Shown here: positions 53,064-62,315 of the stretch, piece by piece | How the letters are laid out: the number at the start of each line of letters is the position of its first letter | Numbering within the stretch: the first letter of the stretch is position 1 | Source: JAABRU01 sp050180235 | Lineage (GTDB): Bacteria; Desulfobacterota; Desulfobacteria; Desulfobacterales; Desulfococcaceae | Direction of reading: 5' to 3' | Length of the DNA: 64,000 nt | Assembly: GCA_050180235.1 (NCBI GenBank) | Contig: JBFXEJ010000018.1 | Coordinates: forward strand, 6,426 to 70,425 | Position numbers and translations under genes: made by a program | Notes under the pieces: model-generated | The model's input: only the letters and a program-made list of their open reading frames with translations | What the model was told of the DNA's origin: nothing | Database searches by the model: none

Positions 53064-54319
53064 ATGAATTATTTCAGACTTTCAACATACCTGATATTCC
53101 TTGCGGTCTTTCTTCTCTGCCTCGGTCTGTTTATGGCTGTTTTCATATACAGAACAATGGAAAATCTGAAAAATGACGCTGAATTCATCAATCACGCGGG
53201 AATCATCCGGGGCATGATTCAGCGTATCACAAAGCTTCATGTATCGGATCCCTCACAGTCATATGAACTGTTCATACAGGAAACAGATCGGATGACAGAG
53301 AGTTGGTAGTGGGTCTGCACATACTGACAAAAAAATAACTGCTTAATATTATTATATTTTCAAAAATATACTGATTTTTGTCTATACATAATAAATACAA
53401 ACATTTATACGATACATCCATGATACTGCTTATACTGATTATAAATAACATATTGATTTATATATTAAAAAAATCAGCATGAAAAGTCCCGCTACCAGAG
53501 AGTTTTCTCTGCGCAGAAAGCATCCGGACGCGGAAAGCGGAATTCACAGAAAATATAAGTAATCTGAAAAAAAAATGGGACAGTCTCAAAAAAAATATGG
53601 CTCAGTATCGTCTGCACCCTTCCGAACATCTCAGAAAACAGATTATGGCAGAAAGCGAAAACTGCTGGAAAATCGCTGATTCCGCAGTTCTCACAGCCCA
53701 GCTTGCAACCGAAGGCAAAATAAGACAGATCCGCCTGTTTTATCTTGTTCTTTCTTTGTATGCAGTCAATACACTGCTCATCATATGGTTTGTCTATACA
53801 TTTGTAAGAAAAAATCTTGAATACTATGCACTTCATGACGCGATGACCGGACTTTTGAACCGGCGTTCTTATGAAGAGCATATGGAAAAAGAACTGGCCC
53901 GGTGCAGAAGATACAGCCGCACAATGTCTTTGATTATTTTTGATATAGATTATTTTAAAACAGTAAATGATACATACGGCCATAAAACAGGCGATGCTGT
54001 TCTCATACGGCTGGCCCGTTCTGTCAGAGACTCTGTGCGAAAGACAGATTCGGTCTTCAGGGTTGGCGGAGAGGAATTTGTGATAATTATGCCGGAAGCA
54101 GGAGTGGAAGAGGCAGCGGTGCTGGCTGAAAAAATACGGAACTGTGTGGAGAATCAGTCTTTCAGTCCTGTAAGGAAACTCACTGTCAGTATGGGAATTG
54201 CGGAATCAGACGGTACTGTAAACCATTCTGATTTATACCGTCAGGCAGATACAGCCTTGTACCGGGCAAAGGAAAATGGCAGGAACAAAGTTGAAATATA
54301 TGCAGTGACAATGGGGTAG
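53064..54319 (+). pseudogene. Diguanylate cyclase (GGDEF), split by MITE A
   Basis: ATG 53064 starts a membrane helix (YLIFLAVFLLCLGLFMAVFIY) followed by a sensor segment. A 192-bp element cuts it at 53304. Removing the element and one AGAGAGTT copy rejoins the frame (TES, then FLCAES) to 54319, giving 351 residues: a second helix (LFYLVLSLYAVNTLLIIWFVYTF) and a GGDEF domain with HDAMTGLLNRRSYEEH, IFDIDYFKTVNDTYGHKTGD and RVGGEEF. The catalytic signature is intact as GGEEF. As it stands the downstream part could only be translated from an internal start such as ATG 53597, which would give a protein with one helix and a complete cyclase. Confidence 0.93.
53305..53496. mobile_element. 192-bp MITE A, copy 3 (inside diguanylate cyclase gene)
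   Basis: Opposite orientation to copies 1 and 2. The 8-bp duplication AGAGAGTT is at 53297-53304 and 53497-53504. Confidence 0.95.
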
Positions 54320-54373
54320 TGCTTAACAGGCAATGCCATTTTTTTGCTTATATTTAAAAAAGTTTGTTCTTGT

Positions 54374-56566
54374 TTATACCGCTTCCCCGCAAAAATTCTC
54401 CAGGGGGCTGAAATAATTTTTGTATCTTGACATGGCACTTCCGGACAGAATGATATGCGGTGATGAAAGCGGATCGGTTTCTCCGCAAAGCCATTTTCCT
54501 CCGCTCACGCGGCAGTCATCACTCACACGGTTTTCCATTCTTTCTGCCTGTACCCTGAAATCCCCTTCGCGATAAGCTTCCCACAGCAGCAGAGTTTCCG
54601 CACCTGCCTCATCTTTTTCCGGAATGGCCGAAAGAATAAGTCTCCGGGAAGTTCCCATCATCCAGAGTTCCCTGTTTTTCAGCATGGGTTGTATCTCTCG
54701 TGGGCCTGAAAATATGATACGGATGTTTTTATAAAGAAAACAGGGAATTTCTTCGGCATCCAGACAGGAAAGCAGTCCCAGAGCCATGCGTGGGGACGGT
54801 TTTTTTTCCGGGGATTCGGGCATCAGCTTTTCAGCCAGAAAATCAGCACTCATTTTATCCATTTCTTTTTTCATGGATTTCAGATCCGGAAGACGGAAAT
54901 AGTGACCTGCCTCTTCAATCATGTTTTCACCCCGTACCGCATATGGAAAAACCCTGACGCCGATTTCCCGGAGATCCCGGAAATAATCGCTGAGAAGGCC
55001 ATCTGATGGTTCAATGTCCGGATAATCAAAAATCATGGGCGGTTCCTGACTGAGTTCCACAACGGTGTTTCTTCTGTTTTCCTCATCAAGCAGGGTAATC
55101 ATCCGGGTTTGGGACAGGATCACGGGCAGTTCATCCGGATGCGGCGCTTTGACTTCCATGATAAATCCGGCCAGGGATCTGAGGGCATCTCCTGCTTTTT
55201 CTGCTGATGGTCTGTCGGCTGATTTTTTTGATTCCAGCAGCATACGGCATCCCAGACGTTCTTCAGCTTTCTTTTTCCATTTTTCCAGTTCATCGGCCTT
55301 CGCGCGCACAAATTTTTCGGAAAAACGCTCCAGTCTCCGTGCAATAATCTGACAGTCTCCGGCACTGAGAAAATTCCGGGCCGGAAAGCTGTCAGGAGAT
55401 GCACTTTTGCGGGCCGCAAGACAGCGGTAAAAAAAGATGCGGTCATATTCATTTCGCAGACGGAGCTGGCCGATTTCATTGAGTCCTGTTCCCAAAGCTT
55501 CAGCAGACAGGGGAAAGCCCCGGATCAGTTCGGTCAGTTCCGCTCCGTAAATCCAGTTTACCTCCCTGTGCCGGAAATTTCCCCCGAATATCGCGGCAGC
55601 CTCATTGCCGATGATAAATACCACTTCATACAGCAGTTTCAGAGCATAGCGGTTGGCCAGCCAGGAAGAGATTTTTTTGCTACCCCCTTTTGCCAGTTCA
55701 CCCAAAGCCCAGGTTACGCCCAGAGTCACGGGATTGCTGCCCAGCGCAAAACGCCCCAGGTAGTAAACCGGCCGGAAATAGGTCCAGTAGGGATCAATGC
55801 TTTTATACACCCCGTAGGCTTTGACACCGGCCTGCACGGTTTCGTATATCTTTTTCAGATTATAGGTTTTGATATCCAGGGGAAGCTGCTCCAGAAGCAC
55901 CAGAACCTGCAGGGCAATGCGGTTGGCGGAACGCAGCAGTTGCTCCACACTGGTTTCCAGCAGGGGATTTTGGGATTCAGGATGATAAATGCGGGCCACT
56001 GAGATTATCAGATCAGAAACATCATTCATCAGAAGTTCTCTCTTAAAGTTGCCGGCATCCTGATATTTGTTATTTTTTATTTTTTCAAAAAGACGGTCGG
56101 TTCTTTCTTTCAGAAGTTCCAGGACTGCCTGATCCTGTTTTGTGAAATCCCCTTTATGAATTTCACTGTCTTCAGACCTGTCTTCAATGCCGGACGGAAA
56201 TTCCATCCATTCATGAAAAATCATGAGTTTCTGCGATATGGCGGCTTCTTTTTTCTGTATCAGCAAAAGGCGTTTTTCACCTTCCTGCTCAAAGACCTTC
56301 CGGATTTTTTCAAAATTCTCTTTCTCCTGCCCAAAAGCCTGTTTTTCCTGCTCCAGCTCCTCTTTCTGCTGTTCCAGTTCATGCTCAGCAGCACCAATTT
56401 TTCTGCGGAAAAGGAAAAGAGCGGAAAGGGACAGAATTCCGGACAGATACAGCAGCCATTGGAGTCCCCCCAAATCTGAGGATGCGGCAAAAGCCGCTGC
56501 CCAGACAAGCAGAGAACTGAGGATTACGCAGATCAGGGGAATAATATGCCAGCGTATATTTGTCAT
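54374..56566 (-). CDS. Large membrane-anchored coiled-coil protein of unknown function
   Basis: The 730-residue protein has two N-terminal membrane helices (IIPLICVILSSLLVWAAAFA and LLYLSGILSLSALFLF, residues about 8-55), then a Glu/Gln/Lys-rich coiled coil (about 58-115) and a long soluble part. A region about 235-330 has hydrophobic stretches reminiscent of DUF697-like proteins (GLGRFALGSNPVTLGVTWALGELAKGG-like), but the match is weak. No catalytic motif is recognised. It is transcribed opposite to the cyclase and stands alone. Likely faces the cytoplasm. Confidence 0.75.
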   Translation of the reverse strand: MTNIRWHIIPLICVILSSLLVWAAAFAASSDLGGLQWLLYLSGILSLSALFLFRRKIGAAEHELEQQKEELEQEKQAFGQEKENFEKIRKVFEQEGEKRLLLIQKKEAAISQKLMIFHEWMEFPSGIEDRSEDSEIHKGDFTKQDQAVLELLKERTDRLFEKIKNNKYQDAGNFKRELLMNDVSDLIISVARIYHPESQNPLLETSVEQLLRSANRIALQVLVLLEQLPLDIKTYNLKKIYETVQAGVKAYGVYKSIDPYWTYFRPVYYLGRFALGSNPVTLGVTWALGELAKGGSKKISSWLANRYALKLLYEVVFIIGNEAAAIFGGNFRHREVNWIYGAELTELIRGFPLSAEALGTGLNEIGQLRLRNEYDRIFFYRCLAARKSASPDSFPARNFLSAGDCQIIARRLERFSEKFVRAKADELEKWKKKAEERLGCRMLLESKKSADRPSAEKAGDALRSLAGFIMEVKAPHPDELPVILSQTRMITLLDEENRRNTVVELSQEPPMIFDYPDIEPSDGLLSDYFRDLREIGVRVFPYAVRGENMIEEAGHYFRLPDLKSMKKEMDKMSADFLAEKLMPESPEKKPSPRMALGLLSCLDAEEIPCFLYKNIRIIFSGPREIQPMLKNRELWMMGTSRRLILSAIPEKDEAGAETLLLWEAYREGDFRVQAERMENRVSDDCRVSGGKWLCGETDPLSSPHIILSGSAMSRYKNYFSPLENFCGEAV

Positions 56567-56613
56567 AATGTATAAAACAATGACAATAAAAAATTAATCA
56601 GCGTCAATATGGT

Positions 56614-56750
56614 TCACGGAATACTGTCGTATTTTTTGAAAATTTCATCTGTAAAAAGAAAAAACAGTTTTTCAGATTTTGCCTGAGAATAAATGAGACG
56701 GTCAAAAGGATCCCGATGGATCAGAGGAATTTCAGGATTTATTCCATATA
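56614..56750 (-). pseudogene. C-terminal remnant of a VapC-type PIN toxin
   Basis: One frame reads IPLIHRDPFDRLIYSQAKSE and continues to FTDEIFKKYDSIP before TGA at 56614. The HRDPFDRL block and T-D near the end are typical of the VapC C-terminal half. The N-terminal half with the first catalytic Asp is missing and the start merges with the antitoxin gene end, indicating an internal deletion. Confidence 0.75.
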
Positions 56751-56954
56751 TTCCTTCATATCTTCAAGCGGTTCATTGAAATCTTCTGACATTTTTATCA
56801 TTCCTTTCAGAAGTCCGGCTTTTCTTTTCTGCTTTGGAATTCCTTTAGGAATAATAATAAGTTGTATCTCTTTTCCGGAAACAGGATATTCTTCGGAAAG
56901 CAGTATTGTTTTGCTGTCAATAAATGTTGCATCACATATATAAACATTTTCCAT
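56739..56954 (-). CDS. VapB-like (DUF2281-type) antitoxin
   Basis: The 71-residue protein starts MENVYICDATFIDSKTILLSEEYPVSG and ends EDFNEPLEDMKEYME, the C-terminal toxin-binding motif of antitoxins paired with VapC. Its toxin is present only as a fragment directly downstream, so the gene now encodes an antitoxin without its own active toxin. ATG 56954 is preceded by a GGAGAAAAA site. Confidence 0.75.
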   Translation of the reverse strand: MENVYICDATFIDSKTILLSEEYPVSGKEIQLIIIPKGIPKQKRKAGLLKGMIKMSEDFNEPLEDMKEYME

Positions 56955-57308
56955 TTTTTTCTCCGATACAGATTATTGACTCTACTTACGCACCGCGGTC
57001 ATACCGACTAAAATCAGTATTCCGGCTTTCGCCGGAATGACAGTGAAAGCGGGTAATTTCCTGATTTCGGGAAAGGCTGTGCAAGGTGAGTTACTGATTT
57101 TATGTTTTCCACCAACACCCTGAAAAAGAGGAAAAAAACCGGCAGCACAGCAAAAGCGGACCGCCGGAACATCCCGGTTCCGGCGGTTTTTCCGCATTCA
57201 GCCTATTACTCTGCCAGCCTTGAATCTGTGCGTTGAAAAAACCGGATTTTTCCAAAAAATCCGGTTTTTCTGTAAACTTCAGCTCATAAAATCAAAGTTG
57301 ACAAAGCA
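56955..57308. other. Gene-free repeat stretch
   Basis: It contains a GTCATACCGACTAAAAT/TTCGCCGGAATGACAG repeat (about 56998-57043), a strong hairpin CCGCCGGAAC/GTTCCGGCGG followed by TTTTT (57159-57190, plus-strand terminator geometry) and the CCGGATTTTT hairpin at 57235-57269. No gene was seen. Confidence 0.6.
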
Positions 57309-57309
57309 C
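57215..57309. repeat. 95-bp repeat with CCGGATTTTT hairpin, copy 3
   Basis: It shares CCTTGAATCTG, the hairpin and CTCATAAAATCAAA...TTGACAAAG with 63783-63878. It ends at the stop of the beta-helix protein gene and probably serves as its terminator. Confidence 0.75.
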
Positions 57310-60182
57310 TAGAATTCTTTCAGTGTATCCGGGTCCAGTATCCAGTATTTTCCGGAAAGGGCTGGCTGGAAACGCAGCGTAAAAAACAGGCGGATTTCAT
57401 CTTTGTAATTTACATACATATCCAAATCCATGCTTGCTCCGACCGGAATAAAATTCTCTGTAACATGGTTCACCTGATTATATGTTGCCTCATCCATTTT
57501 CCAGTACAGTCCCGCGGGATCATCCGGATTTTGATAAAAATCAAGCTTAAAGGCATAACGGTTTCCGTTTTGCTCCACCACAGGTCTCAGTGAGAGATCA
57601 TCCGTGACCGGAATATAATAGCGGATTTCACTGAATGTATCCACATCCATTTTCCAGTACAGCCCTGCGGGATCATCCGGATTCGGCTCATATGTCATTG
57701 TGAAAGAATAGTATTTGTCAAGATATTCCACACTGAGTGCCAGGTTCAGTTCCGCATCCGTATCAATGCAGTTGCCCGGATTATCTTCGGAAATTTCAAG
57801 GCTGTCCATGTCCATTTTCCAGTAAATGCCCTCAGGCAGAGCATTCCCGGGATTTGCCTCAAACACAAGATCAAATTTGTAACTGGTGTCCTCGTAACGG
57901 ACACAGAGATCTTCCATCTTCAGATTTTCATCCACAGCAATGTAAGTTGCAGGTGTGCCCGTGTAAATTTCCTGCACTTCACTCTGGGAAAGTGCACGGC
58001 TGAAGATGCGCACATCATCAATCACACCGTCAAAGAATTCATTCCATGTGCTTACGGGATTGTCACCAATCATAAGTTTGCTGACACTTGTGCCGGTTCC
58101 CGGAGCAGAACCAAAAGAATATCTCTGCCCGTTTTTGTAAAAACGCACATTGTTCTGCTCAAAAACCACAGCCACATGCTGCCATGTGTTCAGCTCCGCA
58201 GTTGCCCCGGTATTCCAGTTGGTTCCGCCGGTAAACACATGCCATTTGCTGTCTTCCATCAGCAGGGAACGGTCAAATCCGCCGTCATCATGGGAGAAAA
58301 CCTGGCGTCTGTCTTCATTCACATCACCGCCTGCCTGACGGGGCCATACCCATGCGGACATGGTCAGTGTCGGCATTTCAGACGGATTGATATTCAGAGG
58401 TGTGGCGATATAACTGGATGTTCCATTGAAATCATAGGCTTTGTCAGCATTTGCGTATTTGTCATTGGTCAGCTTTGCTCCGTTTACCACACCGTGATTT
58501 TCGCCGCCGCCGGTATCCCTGGCGTTTCCGTCAAAGGGATAAAGAACTTCTTCCGGTGTGGTGTATCCGTAATACACCGCTGATGATGTGTCAAACCCAA
58601 GATCATTCCATTCCTCAAAGTTATGGGCTGCCCCTTTCAGACGTGACTGGGCAGAGTTGTCATTGAAAAGCAGCCACGCTGCCGCAGTTTCGAGCTCCAC
58701 AGCGGAATTGCAGTAAATATTGTCCCCAAATGCCATAAGATCCTCAGTCATGGCCGTATCATAGAGTGTATCCGAACACAGGCTGCATATCTGAATGATG
58801 CCGCTAAGATCTCCGTATGCGTTTTCAGTGTCCACCACAATATTTTTCCTGAAGGTCATGGAACCCAAAGGGCCGTATTTGACAGAGGGATTGTAAATCA
58901 GACCGTGACCGCCGGCAATGGTGTTGTTTTCAATGACATTGCCCGAATGATACACAAGTCCGTCCAGACTGCCGATGGTGGGGGGTGCGCTGTCCAGTAT
59001 CAGATTGTGGTGAATTTCGCTGTTGAAGGTCGCGGAAAATACGGAAGCAGAGGAACAGTTCCATATCAGGTTGTGATCTGCCTCGAATTTGGCATCAGGG
59101 AAAGAGTATATATCTGATGAACGGCTGAAAAGGATACCGAATCCCGATGTATTTTCCTCTTCCGGCCCGGTCAGGGATGTGTAAAAAAGAATATTATGGT
59201 GAACAAGCACATCCCCGCCTCTGCCAATGCCCTTTGCAATCAGGATATTGCTGCTGTTTCCGCCGGTTTCATCACCCTCACGGCCATAATTGTCATGGAT
59301 CAGGTTATGGTGAATAGTGATACTGCTTCCGCCGGAAACCAGAATGCCTGAATGATCCGCATCCAGCGTTCCGCTGACATCATGAATCCGGCAGTTCCGG
59401 ACTTCCACACTGCTGCTGTCTGTCAGACTGAGACCGTGACCAAAGGTGGCTTTGATCTCCAGTCCGTCAATCAGGATATTGCTGGAGTTGGAAAACTGCA
59501 TACCGGACATCTGCTGACTGTCAGGCAGTTTTGCTGAAAAAACAGGATTTTGCCCCGGATAAGCTGCAAAGGTGACAGGAGCTTCCGAGCTTCCGTGTAT
59601 ACCCAGCATGTAAAAACCCTGCTTCAGATCCGTCCCGTCTTCAACTCCCATGACATAGGTGTCTGAATATTCGCCGGACATGAAATAGACCACATCTCCG
59701 GGCTGCAGTCCGCCCTGTTTTGAGATTACATGGTTTTCCGGCAGACGCTCGTAGTAATAATAAACGATATTAAGATATGTTTTCCAGGGCTTGGCATAGG
59801 TTCCGGGATTGTCGTCATCTCCGTTTTCCGCGGAAATGTAAAAGCACTGCCCATCCCCCTCAGCTTCGCATACAGGGTTATTATTCCCGGTAACGGCTTC
59901 CGGGAGATCGGGCAGACTTTCCGGCACATCCGGATCCGTTACACTTCCGATATATTCCTCCCAACTGTCCCCCTGCCGGGCAGTCCAGTGATCTCCGGCT
60001 TTGAGCATCCATTCTGTATTGAACTGTGCCTGGAAATCTTTGCTGAACATTTTTACTGCGGGATTTCCGTTTACCGCTGTGGTCACGCTGAATGTTTTGG
60101 CCGCATATGCGGGTCCGGCCGCCATGAACAGAACCATAAACATGATTCCGAAAACCGCCGGTACTGATTTCTCATACTTCAT
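57309..60182 (-). CDS. Secreted beta-helix / LamG protein with four C-terminal repeats
   Basis: A 957-residue protein. Start at ATG 60182 gives 7-base spacing from GGAGGG; the ATG two codons earlier is too close. A signal peptide (VFGIMFMVLFMAAGPAYA) leads to a region with FYISAENGDDDNPGTYAKPWKT, typical of right-handed parallel beta-helix proteins, and repeated coils (ILIDGLEIKATFGHGLSLTDSSSVEVRNCRIHD, ITIHHNLIHDNYG) to about 480. A LamG-like domain follows (about 530-720, YPFDGNARDTGG, TMSAWVWPRQ, DGVIDDVRIFSRALSQSEVQEIY). Then come four units of about 60 residues, each ending GLYWKMD or similar. Likely an extracellular polysaccharide-binding or lyase-like protein; no catalytic residues could be assigned. 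Confidence 0.88.
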   Translation of the reverse strand: MKYEKSVPAVFGIMFMVLFMAAGPAYAAKTFSVTTAVNGNPAVKMFSKDFQAQFNTEWMLKAGDHWTARQGDSWEEYIGSVTDPDVPESLPDLPEAVTGNNNPVCEAEGDGQCFYISAENGDDDNPGTYAKPWKTYLNIVYYYYERLPENHVISKQGGLQPGDVVYFMSGEYSDTYVMGVEDGTDLKQGFYMLGIHGSSEAPVTFAAYPGQNPVFSAKLPDSQQMSGMQFSNSSNILIDGLEIKATFGHGLSLTDSSSVEVRNCRIHDVSGTLDADHSGILVSGGSSITIHHNLIHDNYGREGDETGGNSSNILIAKGIGRGGDVLVHHNILFYTSLTGPEEENTSGFGILFSRSSDIYSFPDAKFEADHNLIWNCSSASVFSATFNSEIHHNLILDSAPPTIGSLDGLVYHSGNVIENNTIAGGHGLIYNPSVKYGPLGSMTFRKNIVVDTENAYGDLSGIIQICSLCSDTLYDTAMTEDLMAFGDNIYCNSAVELETAAAWLLFNDNSAQSRLKGAAHNFEEWNDLGFDTSSAVYYGYTTPEEVLYPFDGNARDTGGGENHGVVNGAKLTNDKYANADKAYDFNGTSSYIATPLNINPSEMPTLTMSAWVWPRQAGGDVNEDRRQVFSHDDGGFDRSLLMEDSKWHVFTGGTNWNTGATAELNTWQHVAVVFEQNNVRFYKNGQRYSFGSAPGTGTSVSKLMIGDNPVSTWNEFFDGVIDDVRIFSRALSQSEVQEIYTGTPATYIAVDENLKMEDLCVRYEDTSYKFDLVFEANPGNALPEGIYWKMDMDSLEISEDNPGNCIDTDAELNLALSVEYLDKYYSFTMTYEPNPDDPAGLYWKMDVDTFSEIRYYIPVTDDLSLRPVVEQNGNRYAFKLDFYQNPDDPAGLYWKMDEATYNQVNHVTENFIPVGASMDLDMYVNYKDEIRLFFTLRFQPALSGKYWILDPDTLKEF

Positions 60183-60603
60183 TTTCATCCCTCCGTTATT
60201 GTTTGTCCATTTGTCAATGAAAACGCAGCCTGTTCCCTGTCTGCCGGTAATGTACAATATTTTTATCCTTCCGTCCACAAAAAACAGAGAAATAGGGAGC
60301 GGACGGATTTCCGGATGCGGATATTCGGGGATAAGAGATTGATTGCGGGTTTCTGTTATAAATGATATAGACTTCCAAAGATTTGTTTTTGTGAAATATA
60401 TACCGCAAAAAGGCGCAAAAACCCTCATGAGACGCCATTTTTTTTATTAAGGGCCTGTATTGCAGGGCCGGCATCCTGCCGGTCTTCTGAAACCGTCAGG
60501 ATGCCGGTTTTCACCGGTATGCAGAGAAATATTTCTGACGATACAGTTATTGTTCAGTTTATTTCGTTACAGACCCTAATCCGAACTGATAAGGAATGCA
60601 GAT
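60183..60603. other. Intergenic region between divergent genes
   Basis: No gene. It has a GCCGGCATCCTGCCGGTC-type hairpin and a complementary CAGGATGCCGG (about 60464-60515). Promoters for the beta-helix protein and the kinase should lie here but no strong consensus was identified. Confidence 0.5.
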
Positions 60604-62037
60604 ATGTCTGAAAAAAATGAAGCGGAATGCCGGAACATCAGAAAAATCATACGGGAAATGGCAGAGGGAAAACTCCCTGATGATATTCCCGTAAGTGCCT
60701 ATTGCTTCGCCGAACTGAGGGAACTTACAGAATATCTGCGGGAAATCCGGAATTTTGCCATTCAGGTCTCCCGTGGCGGGCTTTCCGCTTCACTCAGTCG
60801 TAAGGGTGAAGTGGCCGGTTCCCTGAAAACCCTGCAGGCAAACCTTCGTCATCTGGTATGGCAGACAAAGCAGGTTGCAGAGGGAGATTTCAACCACCGG
60901 ATAGATTATATGGGGGAACTTTCCGAGTCCTATAACATAATGGTGAAACAGCTTCATGACGCGCACACCCGGCTCAGTCAGCAGAAAGAAGAACTGGAAA
61001 AAATCAATGCGGAACTTACACGGGCAAAGGATCTGGCTGAAGCCGCGAATCAGGCCAAAAGCATTTTTCTTTCCAATATGAGTCATGAACTCAGGACACC
61101 TCTGAATATTATTCTGGGCAACTGCCAGATACTGGAGCATCACAGGGAAAGCACGCCTGAAGTCCGGGCCATTGCAGATATTGTTTATCAGAGCGGAAAC
61201 CATCTGCTGACCCTGATAAGTGACATGCTGGAGCTTTCCAGAGGCGGTACCTCACTGGCTCCCCATGAAATGCACCTTTTGCAGTTTCTCAAAAAAACAG
61301 TGGCGATCATCAGTATTCAGGCACGGGAAAAAAATATCGTATTCAGATATGAACCGGCTCCGGATCTGCCTGTTATTATCGAGGCCGATGAAAAAAGGCT
61401 AAGGCAGGTTCTGCTGAGTCTGCTGGGAAATGCGGTAAAATTTACAGACAAAGGATCTGTCACCCTGCGGGTATCGCTGCTGCCTGATTCTCCTAAGCAC
61501 AGTCCGGGGAGCAGATATATGATAAAAATCATACGCTTTGAAATCAGGGATACAGGACAGGGAATAGCAGAAACTCATTTGCAAAAAATATTTCTGCCTT
61601 TTGAGCAGATCCGGAAAGAAGGAAAATGGCAGGAAGGCACAGGCACAGGACTTGCCATCAGCAGCCGGCTGGCAGAGCTGATGGGAGGTAAACTCAGTGT
61701 CAGCAGTAAGTTGGGCAAAGGCAGTCTGTTCAGTTTTGAAATTCCGGTTCCGGCAGTTGTGTCTGCTATGGAGAATGCAGCAGAGATCGCTGCGGAAAAT
61801 CTGTCTTCTGAGAGTGATACAGCAGAGGCGATAACGGCCCCGCCTCAGGATAAACTGGAATCCCTGTATGAAATGGCAGTACTCGGTTTTATGGATCAGA
61901 TTGCAAAATCCGCTGAGATTCTGGAAAAATCAAACCCCGAATATGCGGACTTTGCCGCCAGAATCAAAGACTATGCCAGAAAACCAGAGGAGGAGAAACT
62001 GATGCTGTTTATCGAAAAATTCATGTATCTGCCATAG
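60604..62037 (+). CDS. Soluble HAMP-like histidine kinase
   Basis: The 477-residue protein has no membrane helix. Residues about 45-115 contain a HAMP-like pair (GGLSASLSRKGEVAGSLKTLQANLRHL and QVAEGDFNHRIDYMGELSESYN), then a coiled coil and a HisKA domain with His161 in NMSHELRTPLN. The ATPase has LLGNAVKFTDKG, IRDTGQGIAETHLQKIFLPF and GTGTGLAISSRLAELMGGKL. The C-terminal 100 residues (about 380-477) are a helical tail of the kind seen after evolved hybrid kinases, but no receiver is present. The input signal and partner regulator are not in the window. Confidence 0.9.
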   Translation: MSEKNEAECRNIRKIIREMAEGKLPDDIPVSAYCFAELRELTEYLREIRNFAIQVSRGGLSASLSRKGEVAGSLKTLQANLRHLVWQTKQVAEGDFNHRIDYMGELSESYNIMVKQLHDAHTRLSQQKEELEKINAELTRAKDLAEAANQAKSIFLSNMSHELRTPLNIILGNCQILEHHRESTPEVRAIADIVYQSGNHLLTLISDMLELSRGGTSLAPHEMHLLQFLKKTVAIISIQAREKNIVFRYEPAPDLPVIIEADEKRLRQVLLSLLGNAVKFTDKGSVTLRVSLLPDSPKHSPGSRYMIKIIRFEIRDTGQGIAETHLQKIFLPFEQIRKEGKWQEGTGTGLAISSRLAELMGGKLSVSSKLGKGSLFSFEIPVPAVVSAMENAAEIAAENLSSESDTAEAITAPPQDKLESLYEMAVLGFMDQIAKSAEILEKSNPEYADFAARIKDYARKPEEEKLMLFIEKFMYLP

Positions 62038-62158
62038 AGTTCAGGGGTTAGGGTTCAGGGTTCAGGGGTCAGTGGTTTGCCTGAGAAACGGAACCCGACA
62101 AACTCAGACTGCCGGCTTTCACTGCGTTCAATCCGGCATAACCCAAAATAATTATCTT

Positions 62159-62264
62159 AAGGTGATTTCCAGAAAAAAATATACCACCAAAGTATCAAAA
62201 GCTTCCAGCTTTTAAACAGTGCCTGTGAACTGAGATGGTATATTTATTTTCATAAATCACCTAA
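62159..62264. mobile_element. GGTGATTT-ended element E, second copy
   Basis: Ends AAGGTGATTTCC and AAATCACCTA. The interior (ATACCACCAAAGTATCAAAA) closely matches 32138-32244. It lies 50 bases before the exporter gene. Confidence 0.75.
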
Positions 62265-62315
62265 AAAGCTATTAAGGAAGCCGCAAACGGTTTTCGGGAG
62301 ACAGGATATAAAAAA

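Noticed and set aside
56982..57197. 71-codon minus-strand frame containing VIPAKAGI
   Set aside because: This peptide is the usual translation of a common intergenic repeat, not a gene.
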